Counted from the stretch's first letter, positions 31,126-42,955 are shown. The stretch: 64,000 bases of DNA from Nematopogon swammerdamellus (GCA_946902875.1 OX336345.1:18073395-18137394), one strand, 5' to 3'. Numbers and translations are program-made. The notes: generated by a model from the letters alone, not told the origin.

Positions 31126-31343
31126 ATGAAGAATATTTCTATTTCTATTCCCTGTTTTTGTGCTTTAAACATTTGCAACGCTATTAAAAACTGACGGAGT
31201 GTGAGACAACGTTGTGTTTTATAATAGCCGCACATAGTGGAAGTCAGGTCGCGTTCTGTACCGGGTGGTAGTGCCGCCGTGGAGGACGGCCGCCTATCAC
31301 AGGCCGGCTGGTCTGTGATAGCAGTAGAGAAGGCGCATAAGGC

Positions 31344-33233
31344 TTGCCTGGCTTTATTACCAATACAAATCTCTGTCACACTTGTCATCAATCATATATA
31401 CAAGACAAACTTTCAAATTCAAAAAATCCAAAGAAAGAAATTTGGAAAATCGTAAGGGAGGAAACTAGCCAACCAGCGCGGAGAGAAATTACTCCCTCGT
31501 TCACTGATCAATCAGGAAAGAGTATCAATAAGTGTGACATTCCAACACATCTTAACACACACTTTCTTAACGCTGGTATAATTTTGGCGTCCACTTGCCC
31601 AATATCTCGAGAAAAGGCCATGCATTACTGTTCTGATGCCCCCAAGCCACTTATTGAATATAGCCTCCCCATCGTAACTCCTAGCGTGGTACATAAAACT
31701 ATAATGAAAAAACTAGCATCGAAAAATACAATTGACATTCATGACATTTCCTGTAATATTCTCACTACAGGTTCCTGTGCGCTTTCTCAACCTTTGTCAT
31801 ATTTAATAAACGAGATTTTCCAAACCGGAGAATATCCTAGAGTTCTGAAAACAACAAGAGTATGTCCAATATTTAAGCAAAAAGGTGAAGTATCGAACCC
31901 AAATAATTATAGACCTATAAGTATAGTTCCTGCCGTATCCAAAATCATTGAATCAATAATTTCTGAGGATCTTATGAATTATTTTGAAAAAACAGGTCTA
32001 TTATCAAATAATCAGTTTGCATATAGAGCGAAAAGATCAACATCGATGGCTGCTCAAAAAGTTGTTGCAAACATAATCGACGGTCTTGACTCGAGATATA
32101 AGGTAGCGGGCCTCTTTTGCGACCTATCCAAAGCGTTCGACGTAGTCAATCATACAATATTATTAGGCAAACTCGAACGTTATGGGGTCAAAGGTCAAGA
32201 CTTGAAATTATTTAGCTCCTTCCTTAGTGATAGACTACAAACGGTTGACATGAATATCGAAGGAGCCAGTGTAAAATCAAAATCAGGACTGGTGCATATA
32301 GGGATACCGCAGGGATCTGCCTTGGGAAATACCTTATTTCTAATATTTATCAATGACTTACACTTTCATATTAAAATCGAGGACGGAGAGGTCACCATAT
32401 TCGCTGATGACCTCAATTTTATAGTATGGGCGAAAACTTTTGACGAGCTAGAAGAAAAACTGAAAACTGCAACACTAAAATTAATGAATTGGTTTTCAGC
32501 GAACGGCCTACACCTAAATGTTCAAAAATCTAATTTTATGTTTTTCAGTGGACGTAGTATCGAACGTCCCTTTTCATCAATTCCAACACAGACGAGCCAA
32601 ATTGCAGTCGAAGCCCAAACATGCTTCGTAGGTTTCACGCTGGACTCACAACTCAATTGGAAGGCCCACATTAATAAGATGTGTGATAAATTGGGTCGTG
32701 CAAGTTATGCACTACGGAAATTACAACCGATTGTATCAGGAAGCACTTTGAAAAATTGTTACTATGCATACTTCCATTCTATAATGTCGTACGGTGTGAT
32801 GCTCTGGGGCAACTCGACTGACTCGGAACGTGTCCTACTTCATCAAAAACGGGCTATTCGAGTTTTGGCTAGAGCTAAATTTAGAGAGTCTTGCAGAAAT
32901 ATTTTTAAATCACTAAAAATCCTCACGGTAGTGTCACTATATATATTTGAGGTTATAATGTATGTACGATTGAATATTGAAAGCTACGAGAAAAACTGTT
33001 CGCAACATGAGTACAACACTCGCCACGGTGCCAGTCTAAGACCCGTGATGCACCATAGCGCAATGGCAGAAAAGAACCCGCGAGTAATAGGCCCCAAACT
33101 TTATGAAAAGCTGCCTCAGTCACTAAAAGTGATTGATAGTAATATTGTTTTTAGGTGTCGATTAAAGGACATACTTGTGAACAACCCTTATTACAAGGTA
33201 ACTGAATACCTTGATGACAATGTTACTGAATAA
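31344..33233 (+). CDS. LINE reverse transcriptase (ORF2 C-terminal part)
   Basis: This would copy LINE RNA into DNA at the target site. The frame is open for about 630 codons, unusually intact for a truncated copy. Visible landmarks: 'NNYRPISIVPAVSKIIES' (RT fingers, residues ~187-205), 'GLFCDLSKAFDVVNH' (first catalytic Asp), 'GIPQGSALGNTLF', 'TIFADDLNF' (the FADD active site, residues ~350-356) and 'LHLNVQKSNFM'. The C-terminal half has 'SYGVMLWGNS' and 'YNTRHG', seen in CR1/Jockey-like elements. The first ~15-30 residues likely come from flanking DNA, so the shown ATG is not a native start. The endonuclease domain is absent. Exact clade is uncertain. Confidence 0.9.
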   Translation: MPGFITNTNLCHTCHQSYIQDKLSNSKNPKKEIWKIVREETSQPARREITPSFTDQSGKSINKCDIPTHLNTHFLNAGIILASTCPISREKAMHYCSDAPKPLIEYSLPIVTPSVVHKTIMKKLASKNTIDIHDISCNILTTGSCALSQPLSYLINEIFQTGEYPRVLKTTRVCPIFKQKGEVSNPNNYRPISIVPAVSKIIESIISEDLMNYFEKTGLLSNNQFAYRAKRSTSMAAQKVVANIIDGLDSRYKVAGLFCDLSKAFDVVNHTILLGKLERYGVKGQDLKLFSSFLSDRLQTVDMNIEGASVKSKSGLVHIGIPQGSALGNTLFLIFINDLHFHIKIEDGEVTIFADDLNFIVWAKTFDELEEKLKTATLKLMNWFSANGLHLNVQKSNFMFFSGRSIERPFSSIPTQTSQIAVEAQTCFVGFTLDSQLNWKAHINKMCDKLGRASYALRKLQPIVSGSTLKNCYYAYFHSIMSYGVMLWGNSTDSERVLLHQKRAIRVLARAKFRESCRNIFKSLKILTVVSLYIFEVIMYVRLNIESYEKNCSQHEYNTRHGASLRPVMHHSAMAEKNPRVIGPKLYEKLPQSLKVIDSNIVFRCRLKDILVNNPYYKVTEYLDDNVTE

Positions 33234-33415
33234 CTATTGTACAGTTTATTGTATATTTGACTATTTTTATTTGACCATTGTGTGTGTGACCGATCGCCAT
33301 TGATCGCCAATTCTGACGAGTAATGTAAATGACCAACATGTACCTAAAAATCATTTTTTATATGTGTGTGAGATTGTACATTATGATAAATAAATACAAT
33401 ACAATACAATACTAT
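31385..33415 (+). mobile_element. 5'-truncated non-LTR retrotransposon (LINE)
   Basis: The element contains a reverse-transcriptase frame, a ~180-bp 3' UTR and a terminal 'aataaatacaatacaataca' tail (33388-33412). No apurinic endonuclease domain lies upstream and the sequence before about 31385 is unrelated, so the copy is 5' truncated, as is usual for LINEs. The left border is approximate because no target duplication was found. Confidence 0.85.
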
Positions 33416-33477
33416 AGTATAATCATGTATCTTTGATTATTATTACAACAAAAAACCGCATTTTTTTTCAATGTTTT

Positions 33478-33645
33478 TTTGTTTTTGATCTATCGTAAAA
33501 ACTGTAATGTATACAAGCGTTAAACTTGGTGTGATTATAGTTCAAACTCTGATGTAAAGCCACAAATAATAAAACCCGATCAATTATATTGTGATACGGA
33601 AACCTCGGTACGCAAGTCCGACTCGAACTTGGCCGGCTTTTGTAA
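33478..33645 (+). repeat. Repeat family C, 3' part
   Basis: 'gatctatcgtaaaaactgta', 'acaagcgttaaacttgg', 'gatacggaaacctcggtacg' and the end 'cgaacttggccgg' parallel the copy at 7480-7672. Confidence 0.65.
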
Positions 33646-33915
33646 CCGAACGAACAAATTACGCTGATTACTGGCAGCCTACCAAATGTTGATTTTTAAT
33701 TAGATCTTACATGGTTGCATACACCGTATGCTACACTCGTTATGTCAGTCAAAAAACGTTTTCCTGACGAACAAGGTGCTATGTCAGTGCTTCCATTTGG
33801 ACGTGTCGGGAAAGATACTATTTCGACCGATCTTCATTACAATTTTATATCTATCAATCCGGATAGGTTAACCTACCACATAGAAAGGTATGGGAGAGAA
33901 TCTACACTTTTATAT
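33646..33915. other. Possible SINE A remnant, otherwise empty
   Basis: 'caaggtgctatgtcagtgct' + 'tcca' (33770-33794) is like the SINE body read in reverse, but too diverged to call firmly. Confidence 0.3.
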
Positions 33916-34345
33916 GAAATTCTAAATGAAATCAAATGTAATGAAATATAATGCAATGTAATGAAATATAATGAAATGTGATGAAATATAATGAAATGTG
34001 ATGAAATGTAATTAAATGTAGTGAAATGCAATGAAATGTAATGAAATATAATGAAATGTAATGAAATGTAGTGAAATGTAATGAAATATAATGCAATGTA
34101 ATGAAATGTAGTGAAATGTAATGAAATATAATGCAATGTAATGAAAGTAATGAAATGTAATGAAATATAATGCAATGTAATGAAATGTAATGAAATATGA
34201 TGCAATGTAATGAAATGTAATGAAATGTAATGAAATGTAATGAAATGTAATGAAATATAATGAAATGTAATGAAATGTTATGAAATGTAATGAAATGTAA
34301 TGAAATGTAATGAAATGTAGTGAAATGTAATTAAATTAATTAAAT
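33916..34345 (+). repeat. Satellite of 5/10-bp units (AATGAAATGT)n
   Basis: About 430 bp of 'aatgaaatgt'/'aatgaaatat' units with few substitutions and one 1-base slip (near 34145). The His/Tyr/Ile-rich open frame on the minus strand is a by-product. Confidence 0.95.
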
Positions 34346-35675
34346 GAACGAACGACACGGTAACAACGTAAAATGTATGAAAAATGTGGGATGCTGTTTC
34401 TGTGTTATAGATTTCTTCGGATAGCCATCCAATACCCACTTAGTTGTCGAGTGGCTGACTCGTTTATGCAAAGATATTGATGGATAAGGTAGCGGGAGCA
34501 TCTCGGGGAATACCCGGCTATACCCGACACGGCTTAGCACTTTTGAGAGGGGTTTAAAACGCGCCACGTGACTTGACACCGCACACTGTAGACTGGCGCA
34601 TTGAATAGCCGTGGTTATTTTTAAACTTTATTTTACGAAATATAACGTTTTGTACCGTCCGTTAGTATAATATAATAGTTACCGTGGGGTTGGGAAAGTC
34701 GAAATACGACTAAAGTCCAAAACTTAAGAGAACGTCCTAAAGAAATTACTAAAAGAAAGAGAAATCCGTTTTTCGACCTCTAATTTCAACTGTATACCTA
34801 CTCTCAAAATTATAGAAGTCACACCAAACTCTTAAGTACCCAAATGTTTGTGCTCGCCATGAGAAAAAGTTTGCTAGGTCGGAGATAGTATTGTATGGAC
34901 ATTGTATATTAAACTAATTAAAATTCACTTACAAATAAAATTATTAAAACCCCTAAAAATAAGTAAATTTATTTTTAAAATAAAGAAGATTAAAAAAAAA
35001 CACAATTCACTAAAAAAATTAAAATTAATGTTATATGTCCAACTTTGGTTTGCGCCTGTATCAAAAGATTCGTTTATTTATTTATTTATAGATTATTTTA
35101 ATTTTAGATTTATAAAAGTAATGTAAGATTTAGGTTTAAGTTTAATTTTATTAATATGGGTTTTAAAATTACCGTGGTGTGGTTGTAAGACATTATTTTA
35201 AATTGAACAGCTCGGAGTGGAACCTTGAGTAAAGCTGTTCAATTTAAAATTAATTTTATTAAATTCAGTTCAGCTAATTCATTATGTTTCATTAAAAATT
35301 GCATGTTCTTATTAATAAATGCCTATATTAATTCAAACACATTCATATTTATATTTAAAAATACGTATCGATGTTTAAAGTTGTGCCGTAAACTAAACTA
35401 CTTTGCTCTAAAACTATCGTATAAAACTAGTATAATTTTCTACATCACTAGTGCATGTGGTCCCGACAGGCGAAATAACTTGAATTTCAAACGGCTATAT
35501 ATATAAGCTTTTAGCACGAAAATAGAGAAATAAGGGAGAAATAGAATTTGATAAACTACAGAAGTGTTGAATGTTGAGTGCATTTTGAAATATTCTCTTT
35601 TCATTGTATCTACCTATTTACATAAACGGCGATACTTTGCAAATGTTTACTATTAAAAATGTACCGCGTGGCTGG
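34346..35675. other. No gene; stem-loop at 35195-35250
   Basis: Mostly AT-rich. 35195-35212 ('attttaaattgaacagct') and 35233-35250 are perfect 18-bp reverse complements around a 20-base loop. No other feature supported. Confidence 0.5.
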
Positions 35676-35990
35676 TAAATAAAAAAGAATAGTCCCACTG
35701 AATATCTCCCCGTGCATGTCGTAAAGGCGACTTAGGGATAAGGACGAGATGCTGTGCTAAATAGCGACAGGGTAGCCACCTCTCACCTTGGTACGGTCCT
35801 TCCACCGAGTCATGCAGAAGATGGGTTTTATTTGCTGCTTGATAGTTATCTTTTCCGAATACTTTTCTAGTGGTGGTGGTCGGTGTTGGTTGTGCTGTAA
35901 TATGCAAGTTCTTGCAGCACAAAACCAATTACTCTGCTCACCCCGATTGTCGGAATATAGCGTGTGTATGTGTATGTATGTATATTATTT
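35676..35990 (+). repeat. Repeat family B copy
   Basis: 'aaagaatagtcccactgaat', 'gtagccacctctcaccttgg', 'ccaccgagtcatgcag', 'ggtgttggttgtgctgtaat', 'gcagcacaaaaccaattac' and 'ccccgattgtcggaatatag', then a TGTATGTA tail. Confidence 0.8.
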
Positions 35991-36660
35991 ATTAATTACC
36001 TTCATTGAAATAAAAAGCAAGTTTTCAATATTTCAAAATACACAATATGGTGACGTTGTCTCTCTGCCAACTGTTCTCCATTCTGTCACATTGGCTAGCT
36101 AGTCTAATCAATTATGGTCAGCGGTCATGGCATTTTATCAGGCATTGCATTTCCAGTTAGGTTTCTAGAAGCGGAAAAATTAGTAGGCAAGGACTATCCA
36201 GATTTAGAAAACTAATACGTAAATTCTTATGCGTTGAAATATTTTTCTTCGATACAAAAATTATGGTTGCCTTAGTTCAGCCAGTGCTCAAACATTTTGG
36301 TAATTTTTCGTTTATATTAAAATTATATCAACAATAATTGAAGTATTTCCGTGTACCGTATCCGCTAGAGATTGTATGTTACAAAATATGTGATCAGTCA
36401 AACCGCTCCCCACGCATGTGTGAAGTTCATTTTTCCTAATAATTGGATGAAAGTAAGATAATACGAAGGCGAGCTTCCTCTACACTACAGTATGTTGTTA
36501 AATTGCTTTTCACAGTATATAATGTAGACATCTATACATAAACATGCGTACATACATGTACATTCAATTGGCGGGTGTTCGGAGCTCCTTGGCGACGGCG
36601 ACCTTCGACCGACGACGACGTGCACCAATGAGATGTTTATCCGACTGCGCGGAGCAAAAA
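35991..36660. other. No gene; GC spot at 36570-36650
   Basis: 'gcgacggcgaccttcgaccg' at about 36591-36610. Nothing further recognised. Confidence 0.35.
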
Positions 36661-36778
36661 AAAATTTTTTTTTATGGTAACTGACACGGTTGACTTACAT
36701 AACCTACAACATCCGTGATTTCAGCCCATAACACCGGGTCAACTTGGTGCCACGTCAGTGCTTCCCTTCGGTCGTGAA
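36661..36778 (-). mobile_element. SINE family A, 3' fragment
   Basis: T tract, 'atggtaactgacacggttga' and 'gcttcccttcggtcgtg' (cut inside the body). Confidence 0.75.
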
Positions 36779-36911
36779 AATGTGATTAATCTTTTTCGAG
36801 AATTGTATGTATGTCTATTTCTATGTCATGCTCTGTAGCCTAAACGGCTTGATGGATTTTAACATATTATTATGTATACCTACTATGTATTATGTATGTA
36901 TGTATATTAAT
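36779..36911. other. TATG-rich spacer
   Basis: Contains a TATGTATG stretch at 36894-36906, possibly the tail of a lost family B copy. Confidence 0.3.
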
Positions 36912-37172
36912 GTCGCAAAGGCGACTAAGGGATATGACTGCCTTCTTGTATTACTAGGTAGTAGGGTTTAACCCGCCCGGCTTGGTACCACCGAACCGAA
37001 TGAAGGGTCGGTCGAAACGGCTATGTAAATAGTTTCTGTTTTCCGTCCAGTTCAGTGTGTAGCCGGCACGACCGAAGGGAAGCACTGACGTGGCACCAAG
37101 TTCACCCGTTGTTATGGGCTGAATTCGCGGATGTTGTAGTGATGTAGCCAACCGAGTCAGTTTCCATTAAAA
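36912..37172 (+). mobile_element. Chimeric repeat: B fragment plus SINE A body
   Basis: 'gtcgcaaaggcgactaaggg' (end of a B head) runs straight into 'ctgccttcttgtattactag' and the SINE A body, ending 'cagtttccattaaaaaaaa'. The same joint occurs at 58643 and, reversed, at about 55562. Confidence 0.75.
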
Positions 37173-38029
37173 AAAAATTATAATTGGAATCGAAAGTAAA
37201 GAAAATTAAAAATAATTTCCATAAAGAATTATAATTTTTTTGCCTTTTGAAAGAGTCGGGGGTTTTTTAATTTGTAATTGTAATTTTTAATTTCATTTAG
37301 ATAGATAGAATGATATAAACTATTTACTGATTCACATACATTTTACAAAGGTAGCATATAGTTTATTATAATAACACGCGGTGCGAAGTCGACCTTATTC
37401 GATTTCTTCCAATCGATCTTTGGATATTTGAGACGTGCTTACATTGAAACATAAGTAATAGCCAAGAAAGCAATAAGTAGGAATACGAAATAAAAATTCA
37501 TTTAATGTGACAAATTTATTTTAATTGTTACTAAATTATCTTATATTAAGCATTCTGAACACAATTAAGACGTGTGCAGACTTAACAGGTTTTTTTTCAG
37601 ATCTTCCATTTGTAGATCTTCTGTTCGCCCACAGGCGCATTGAATTCGCCCCTAAACACGAAAATAAAAATTTCGCTTGTACCTTGCCAAGAGTACAGTG
37701 TGTGCGTATGTAAGGGTGAGAGAGTTTGTGTATGTTCCCCTCACATACTGAGGGTCCATTTATCTTTTTGTAACGTTTGCCGGTAGGTGGGCAACAATAC
37801 TAGACAGGCATTATTTTGTTTGCATTTATATCTCATACAGTATTGATGCGAAGCTTTGTGTACGTCGGGATGCTCGTTATTTTGTTTTGAATGACGTAAT
37901 TCCAGACAAGTGCATTTATTTTTTATGTGCGATGTAATCAGTTCGTATAGACAATGAATCGAATACAGAATATTTTATAATTGGTATCTTGATGAGAGAG
38001 GACATTAAGATAAGAAATTTAAAAAATAA
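37173..38029. other. No gene recognised
   Basis: AT-rich with a patch 'cagtgtgtgcgtatgtaagg' near 37697. No supported features. Confidence 0.35.
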
Positions 38030-38292
38030 TATCTGGTCGACTGTCCGTCGGATCATAAGCACATCTGGGCGCGGTCAGTGGACGCATGGGTGACCGCTCG
38101 ACTGTTGGAGGCTGACCGTGGTTCGAATTCCACGTAAAACTGTAGGTACCTTATGTTTTTACCTTACTAGGTGGTAGGGTTTAACCGACCTGAACTGAAT
38201 GAAAGGTCGGTTGAAACGGCTATTTAAATAGTTCGTGTTTTCCGTCGACGTTCTACAAGGTAAGAAGGGAAAGGACTTACATTAAAAAAAAT
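38030..38292 (+). mobile_element. SINE family A, head present, body shortened
   Basis: Head 'gggcgcggtcagtggacgca' + 'tgggtgaccgctcgac', then 'gaggctgaccgtggttcgaa', 'aaactgtaggtacc' and 'gaaacggctatttaaatag'. After 'gtgttttccgtc' the element jumps to 'aaggtaagaagggaa' and an A tail, so about 100 bp of the 3' body is lost. Confidence 0.75.
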
Positions 38293-38785
38293 TTATTGAA
38301 ATTGAAAATTGTAAAAAAAACAACAAAATATTTTTATAAAATCAATTAAGACAATGAAAATTAACAAATTTTATAGATTGACACATGGCATCGTACTATA
38401 ATTCATACAAAACACACAGACATTTACTTGGTCATTATTTCAACCCTTTGGCGTCGATATTTAACATCATAATCGAATAATATCTACCAACAATATAGGC
38501 ATAAGTCGAACAAGTGTGACTATCGACTATTGTGGGCAAAGGGACACGAAATTTAGCGTGTTGAATCGCATAATACCTTTAATGTCCTTATGTCATTGTG
38601 ACTACCTATGTCTACTGGTCCATAGACTTATGAGTTATACTAGTGAAACCAGATATTGTAAGCAACATAACGATGGCAAGTTGACGAAAAATTATTCATT
38701 GTGTATTTTAAAATTTTCATTATTTGTTTTTATTATATATCTAAATACTAAATATTTATTAATAGTATCTATGGATGGATGGATG
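38293..38785. other. AT-rich, nothing recognised
   Basis: Ends in a short GGAT repeat (38772-38784). Confidence 0.4.
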
Positions 38786-38846
38786 GGACCGCTAAGTAAA
38801 TAAAAAATAAAAACTCAGAGCTGCGCGGGAATTTACTTAGCGGTCC
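38786..38846. repeat. Stem-loop with perfect 16-bp arms
   Basis: 'ggaccgctaagtaaat' (38786-38801) and its exact complement (38831-38846) enclose a 29-base loop. Confidence 0.8.
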
Positions 38847-39732
38847 ACCGATTCTTTTAAGTTAGTAAAGGCAAATTATTTTTGACTTTTTAAGAGTCGG
38901 GTTTTTTTTATTTGTAATTTTTTATATCAATATTTTAGCATAGGTATTTACAAAATCCATTGCGACTCACATTTGGATAATATTTGTGAGTATGTACTCG
39001 TACGTTAAGAATCCGCGGTGCTTAGGACATTTTTGTAAAGATAAAAATATTTTGAATACACTCATATCGGTTGCGAAAAAATATGTTGCACCCAGTATTG
39101 CAATAGTATATTTTCAACCATTTTTTATATATAAAACACATTATAATGTATCTTTATGTGCCTGACCAATGAACACTTTGATTTGTTTTATCTACTCCAA
39201 TATTTATCACAGTCTGTGTCAAGATTTAATTTATAGGTTTTGTCAAATTCTCAATGTTGTTACGATGGCGGTGTATAATACGGTAATTGTTATAACACAT
39301 GCTATTCGCGAACTACCAAAAGGGGTGATTTTTGACGCCCGAACATTCTCTAATGTCCCCGTTGCATTGGTGATTGCAGGATTCGTTAGCTGGCATTCAC
39401 TTGTGTGACACTTCGGCTTATGATTCATGTAATCATAAGAGTTTTTTTTGGTTTTTGATGAGGAGGGTGAATGAAAAACGTGTAATACTCTGTGGCCGGT
39501 TTTGTATATTATATTATTCATATTAAAAATTTACTCTAAGCTGAGTTATCAAATAAAAAATGTGTCATGAAATAATTATGATATTTGATTCAAGGGAATT
39601 CTGGTTCGCCTGCACCTCAAGCAACCCAAAAGTTAACTAAAATATACGCGTTGTGGTATTAAGCTCAAGTGAGCTTTATACCTTTTTTGAGATTATACGT
39701 AATTTGTATGAATCGGTGTTAAATAAAGAATA
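38847..39732. other. No gene recognised
   Basis: AT-rich. The two opposed frames at 39169-39521 share the DNA and have no conserved motif, so they are not called. Confidence 0.35.
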
Positions 39733-39990
39733 GCCCTCGCTACCGGCGTGGCGGTACGGTGCGCAACGGCAGCGCACGCACGAGGATCAAGATCCATGAA
39801 AGGACTGCGTGTCGTCGCCCCGCAGCCGGTGGATACGGAGCTCTCCGAGATGGGGGTGGTGGTGGCCTACGTGTCTAGTACCACCACCTACCGCTCGAAG
39901 CTTAGTCTCGCGTCGTCTCGGAGAGCTTCGTAGCCACAGCCTGCACCCGCCGGCGGCGTGCTTGGCGGTCCGCCTCCCGCCGCCGGCGAG
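39733..39990 (+). other. GC-rich segment, probable retroelement fragment
   Basis: Abrupt GC-rich block beginning 'aatagccctcgctaccggcg' and ending 'ccgccgccggcgagaatacc', followed by an AT-rich tail. All three forward frames are partly open. One reads 'DTELSEMGVVVAYVSSTTTY', which I do not recognise. The block looks like the GC-rich coding end of a LINE or a processed sequence. Confidence 0.3.
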
Positions 39991-40547
39991 AATACCGTTT
40001 TTTTGTTTTTGTATATTTGTGTTAATTTTGTATAGGTATTTTATTTTATAATTATATAAAATTAATGTAAATATGCAACGAAAAGCGTGAAAATAAAGAA
40101 ATAAAATAATTAAAAAATAGAACTGAAAAAATAAATACAATTATTACTTATTTCATATAAATATTGATCTGAAACATGGAGCGACATAAATGCATAAGTT
40201 CGACATAAATGCAATTAACAAACTCAGAATTCTGAATCTAATGCACTGGAATGAAATGAAAACATTCTTTATTTCACGCTCTTAAATACTAATAGTAGTA
40301 ATATACTCACTTTCTTATATAATTAATACTTAAATCAATACATTCAATCAAATCTGTACCTATATTTAAAGGTTCATATTTAGGTACATACATTACATAC
40401 ATAAATATCTTCATACATTACATGACATATTGCAGTTTATAAACAAACTTCGAGTACAAATACACATGGAGACATTATGAGTTTGACAACATTAAATGTT
40501 CGATAAAATACATTTAAAAATGTTTTGGAGAGCAGGAAAAGTGGTGT
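39991..40547. other. AT-rich, nothing recognised
   Basis: TACAT-rich simple sequence at 40380-40415; otherwise empty. Confidence 0.4.
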
Positions 40548-40625
40548 TTTTCGTCTAGTTCAGTGTAGCCCGCAAGCCTAAAGTGAAGCACTGTCTTGGC
40601 GCCTAGTCTGCCAAGGTGTGATTTG
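40548..40625 (+). mobile_element. SINE family A, diverged internal fragment
   Basis: 'ttttcgtctagttcagtgta' + 'gcccgca', 'gaagcactgtcttgg' and 'cgcctagt' follow the SINE body order with many changes. Confidence 0.5.
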
Positions 40626-41224
40626 CTGACAAACAAGAATTTATTCAGTTTGACGTGCATAATCACTCCATTCAGTATTTCATACCTTACTCCGGACACC
40701 CTGCGATTGTCTTTATCGTGTGTGTCGTCACACAAACAAGTCTCATTCAATTCATTCGCATCAGTAGCATTGACAGATAAATCCGCGTAAGCTTTTTTAC
40801 GTGTTTAAATTGAAATTCTTTCAATCGAAGCTGCTTCGAGAGCTATAGGCGTTACGTCTCACGATGGCGCGACGATTTTTTATATTTTCCTACAATATAG
40901 CTTAAATAACTCTAAAACCGACCTTACGCACTCAATATTGTTCATCTGTCTATTAATAAAAATAAATATGACATCTCATGTTCGTATGTAATCAGTACCT
41001 ACATCAATATGCAACTCTCATCAGCTCACAGCTTTGCATGTTTTTTATAATAAATCATTTCAAATCAAATCATTTCATCATCAATATTTGATTATATGAT
41101 TAACGACAGTTAAACTAATAAAAATATTATACGTCGTCGGCGACGCCACTTTCAATGGGAATTTGCAAAGATTTGCATCAACTATGATTATTAATGAAAT
41201 TTTACTTTTCCATGGATTATTCTC
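40626..41224. other. No gene recognised
   Basis: No supported feature. Confidence 0.4.
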
Positions 41225-41500
41225 TGATTGTATTGTATTGTTTATTGGACATTCATATGGCAGTTAGACTGCACTCGAACTTGTCACAAATTTGTCTCTG
41301 AATCCGATAATCATAAGATTATCTCGCGGAATTTCATAATCTCCTCTTCTCATAATACTAAGATTAGTGGAACCATAGCGCATAATATTATAAGGATAAA
41401 GTAGTGCCGTGTGCACTGTGCATAGTAGAATGTAAGAAATTGCATTCTGTAATAACTTCGCCCTCAGAGAAGACAATTTAAAAATACTTGTTGACATATT
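41225..41500 (-). repeat. LINE-like 3' end, reverse orientation
   Basis: Starts 'ttgtattgtattgtttattg', the complement of an ACAATACAAT tail like that of the LINE at 33388-33412. It continues 'attcatatggcagttagact' shared with 28450-28490. A 77-codon minus frame in it may be a degraded coding end, but has no clear motif. Confidence 0.55.
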
Positions 41501-42119
41501 AAAATAATAATAACATCAAGAACATAAAGATGTGTCAGAAGACTGAGTCGCGAAATTCAATCTAATATGTCGAATGATAGTATGTAATGTTAATTTTTGT
41601 TCAAATAAAATTTTAAAATTTAACTTGTTTTAATTAAAGTTTTATATAATTGTCATCATGGGCATGTTTAGATATTTAAATAACATTACAATTTTGAACA
41701 TGAAGATCACAGAGTAAATAATCACTGCGTTTTAAGAGACGGCACTCGCGAACAAAAAAAGAAAACAAGCGTTTCTATGCATGGAGTATTTCTGAAGTAC
41801 CAACATGAAAAAACTAAAACCACGCACACATACGTAGTCACACTAATACATGCACACACACAGATGTACCCGTGTAGATGACCATACAGGTTATGTTTTT
41901 ATTTTAAAAAGGGGAAATTAAACAATTATAAGTTTGAATTAAAGCATTTTATTTGTTTGTATGTTCTCTACTGCCAATTAGCCCGGATATATTCGATGAA
42001 GCTATTGTAAGCTAAGTTCAACACCTTAGTATCTATGAATTAAAAATAATAAATAACAATAATGGGTCCTGCAATTCACCGTGTTTGAACATAATATTAT
42101 CCCGATGCTTCGGCATGTC
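41501..42119. other. AT-rich, nothing recognised
   Basis: No supported feature. Confidence 0.4.
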
Positions 42120-42312
42120 AGAGTCCAGGAGCAAAGCCACAGAACGTACGTTTAAGCCAGATGATCGGAGTCAGGTTCAAAGCCACAGGTTGTCGTATTA
42201 GCGAGATTTTCGAAGTCCAGAGTAAAGCCAAAGTTGTTAAATTTCCCAAGCACAAAGTCACAGCAGAAGAACGTTGTTTCGTATAATTCGTATCGAAAGC
42301 CAAAATAGACAG
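42120..42312 (+). repeat. Degenerate ~50-bp minisatellite ('caaagccacag')
   Basis: 'agtccaggagcaaagccaca', 'agtcaggttcaaagccacag', 'aagtccagagtaaagccaaa', 'caaagtcacag' and 'aaagccaaa' recur from 42122 to 42305 at roughly 30-55-bp spacing. Confidence 0.55.
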
Positions 42313-42789
42313 ACACAGTGATTGATAAAATAACGTATTTCTCCACAGCACGGCACACGTATTAGTTTAGGCCAAAGAATATAATGTTTAGGTCGACATG
42401 CAGCGCTGCCAGACGTAATTGGAGTAAAATCGGTATTAGATATTTCGAAATTCGTATTTTCTATTAAAAGTTTTACAGGAAATCCCTATTTTATTTTATT
42501 TTATGTAAAAGTCCTTTACAAATCAAGTTGCGTAAAAATCCGTATAGGTAAGTGATAAATTTCGCTGAAAACTCGCGTATTCTTAATCCGTAATCTTTCT
42601 TGAAAATCCTTATGAATCCGTATGTATGGCGACACTGACGAATTGTACATTTTTTTCTTATGTTGGCATAAATGAGTACCTGGCACGGTACTATCGCAAA
42701 TTTGTTTGAAGTGTCCAGGCACTGATGAAGATTATGTCGAAAAGAGCCTAAACTAAATTATATCATAATAATATATTTGTCACATAAAA
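42313..42789. other. No gene recognised
   Basis: Several 'tccgtatg/atccttatgaatccgta' words near 42540-42630. No supported gene. Confidence 0.35.
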
Positions 42790-42955
42790 AATATTTTGAT
42801 AGCTTGATAGTTGTCTTGTCCGTATACTGTGCTAAACGTGGTGGTCGGTGTTGTGCTGTAATTTACCAGATTCCTTATAGCACAACACCGATTACTCTGC
42901 TTACCCTGATTGTCGGGATACAGCGTGTGTTATGTATGTATGTATGTATGTATAA
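42790..42955 (+). repeat. Repeat family B, 3' half
   Basis: 'gcttgatagttgtcttgtcc', 'cggtgttgtgctgtaattta', 'tagcacaacaccgattactc', 'ctgattgtcgggatacagcg' and a TATG tail. Confidence 0.8.

Noticed and set aside
33873..34205. His/Tyr/Ile-rich 110-codon frame
   Set aside because: By-product of the 10-bp satellite.
35195..35250. pre-miRNA
   Set aside because: Perfect 18-bp stem with a large loop and AT-only base; too short and lacks the usual bulged ~30-bp stem.
39748..40051. Protein-coding gene in the GC-rich block
   Set aside because: Several frames are open at once because of GC-rich composition, and none shows a known domain.
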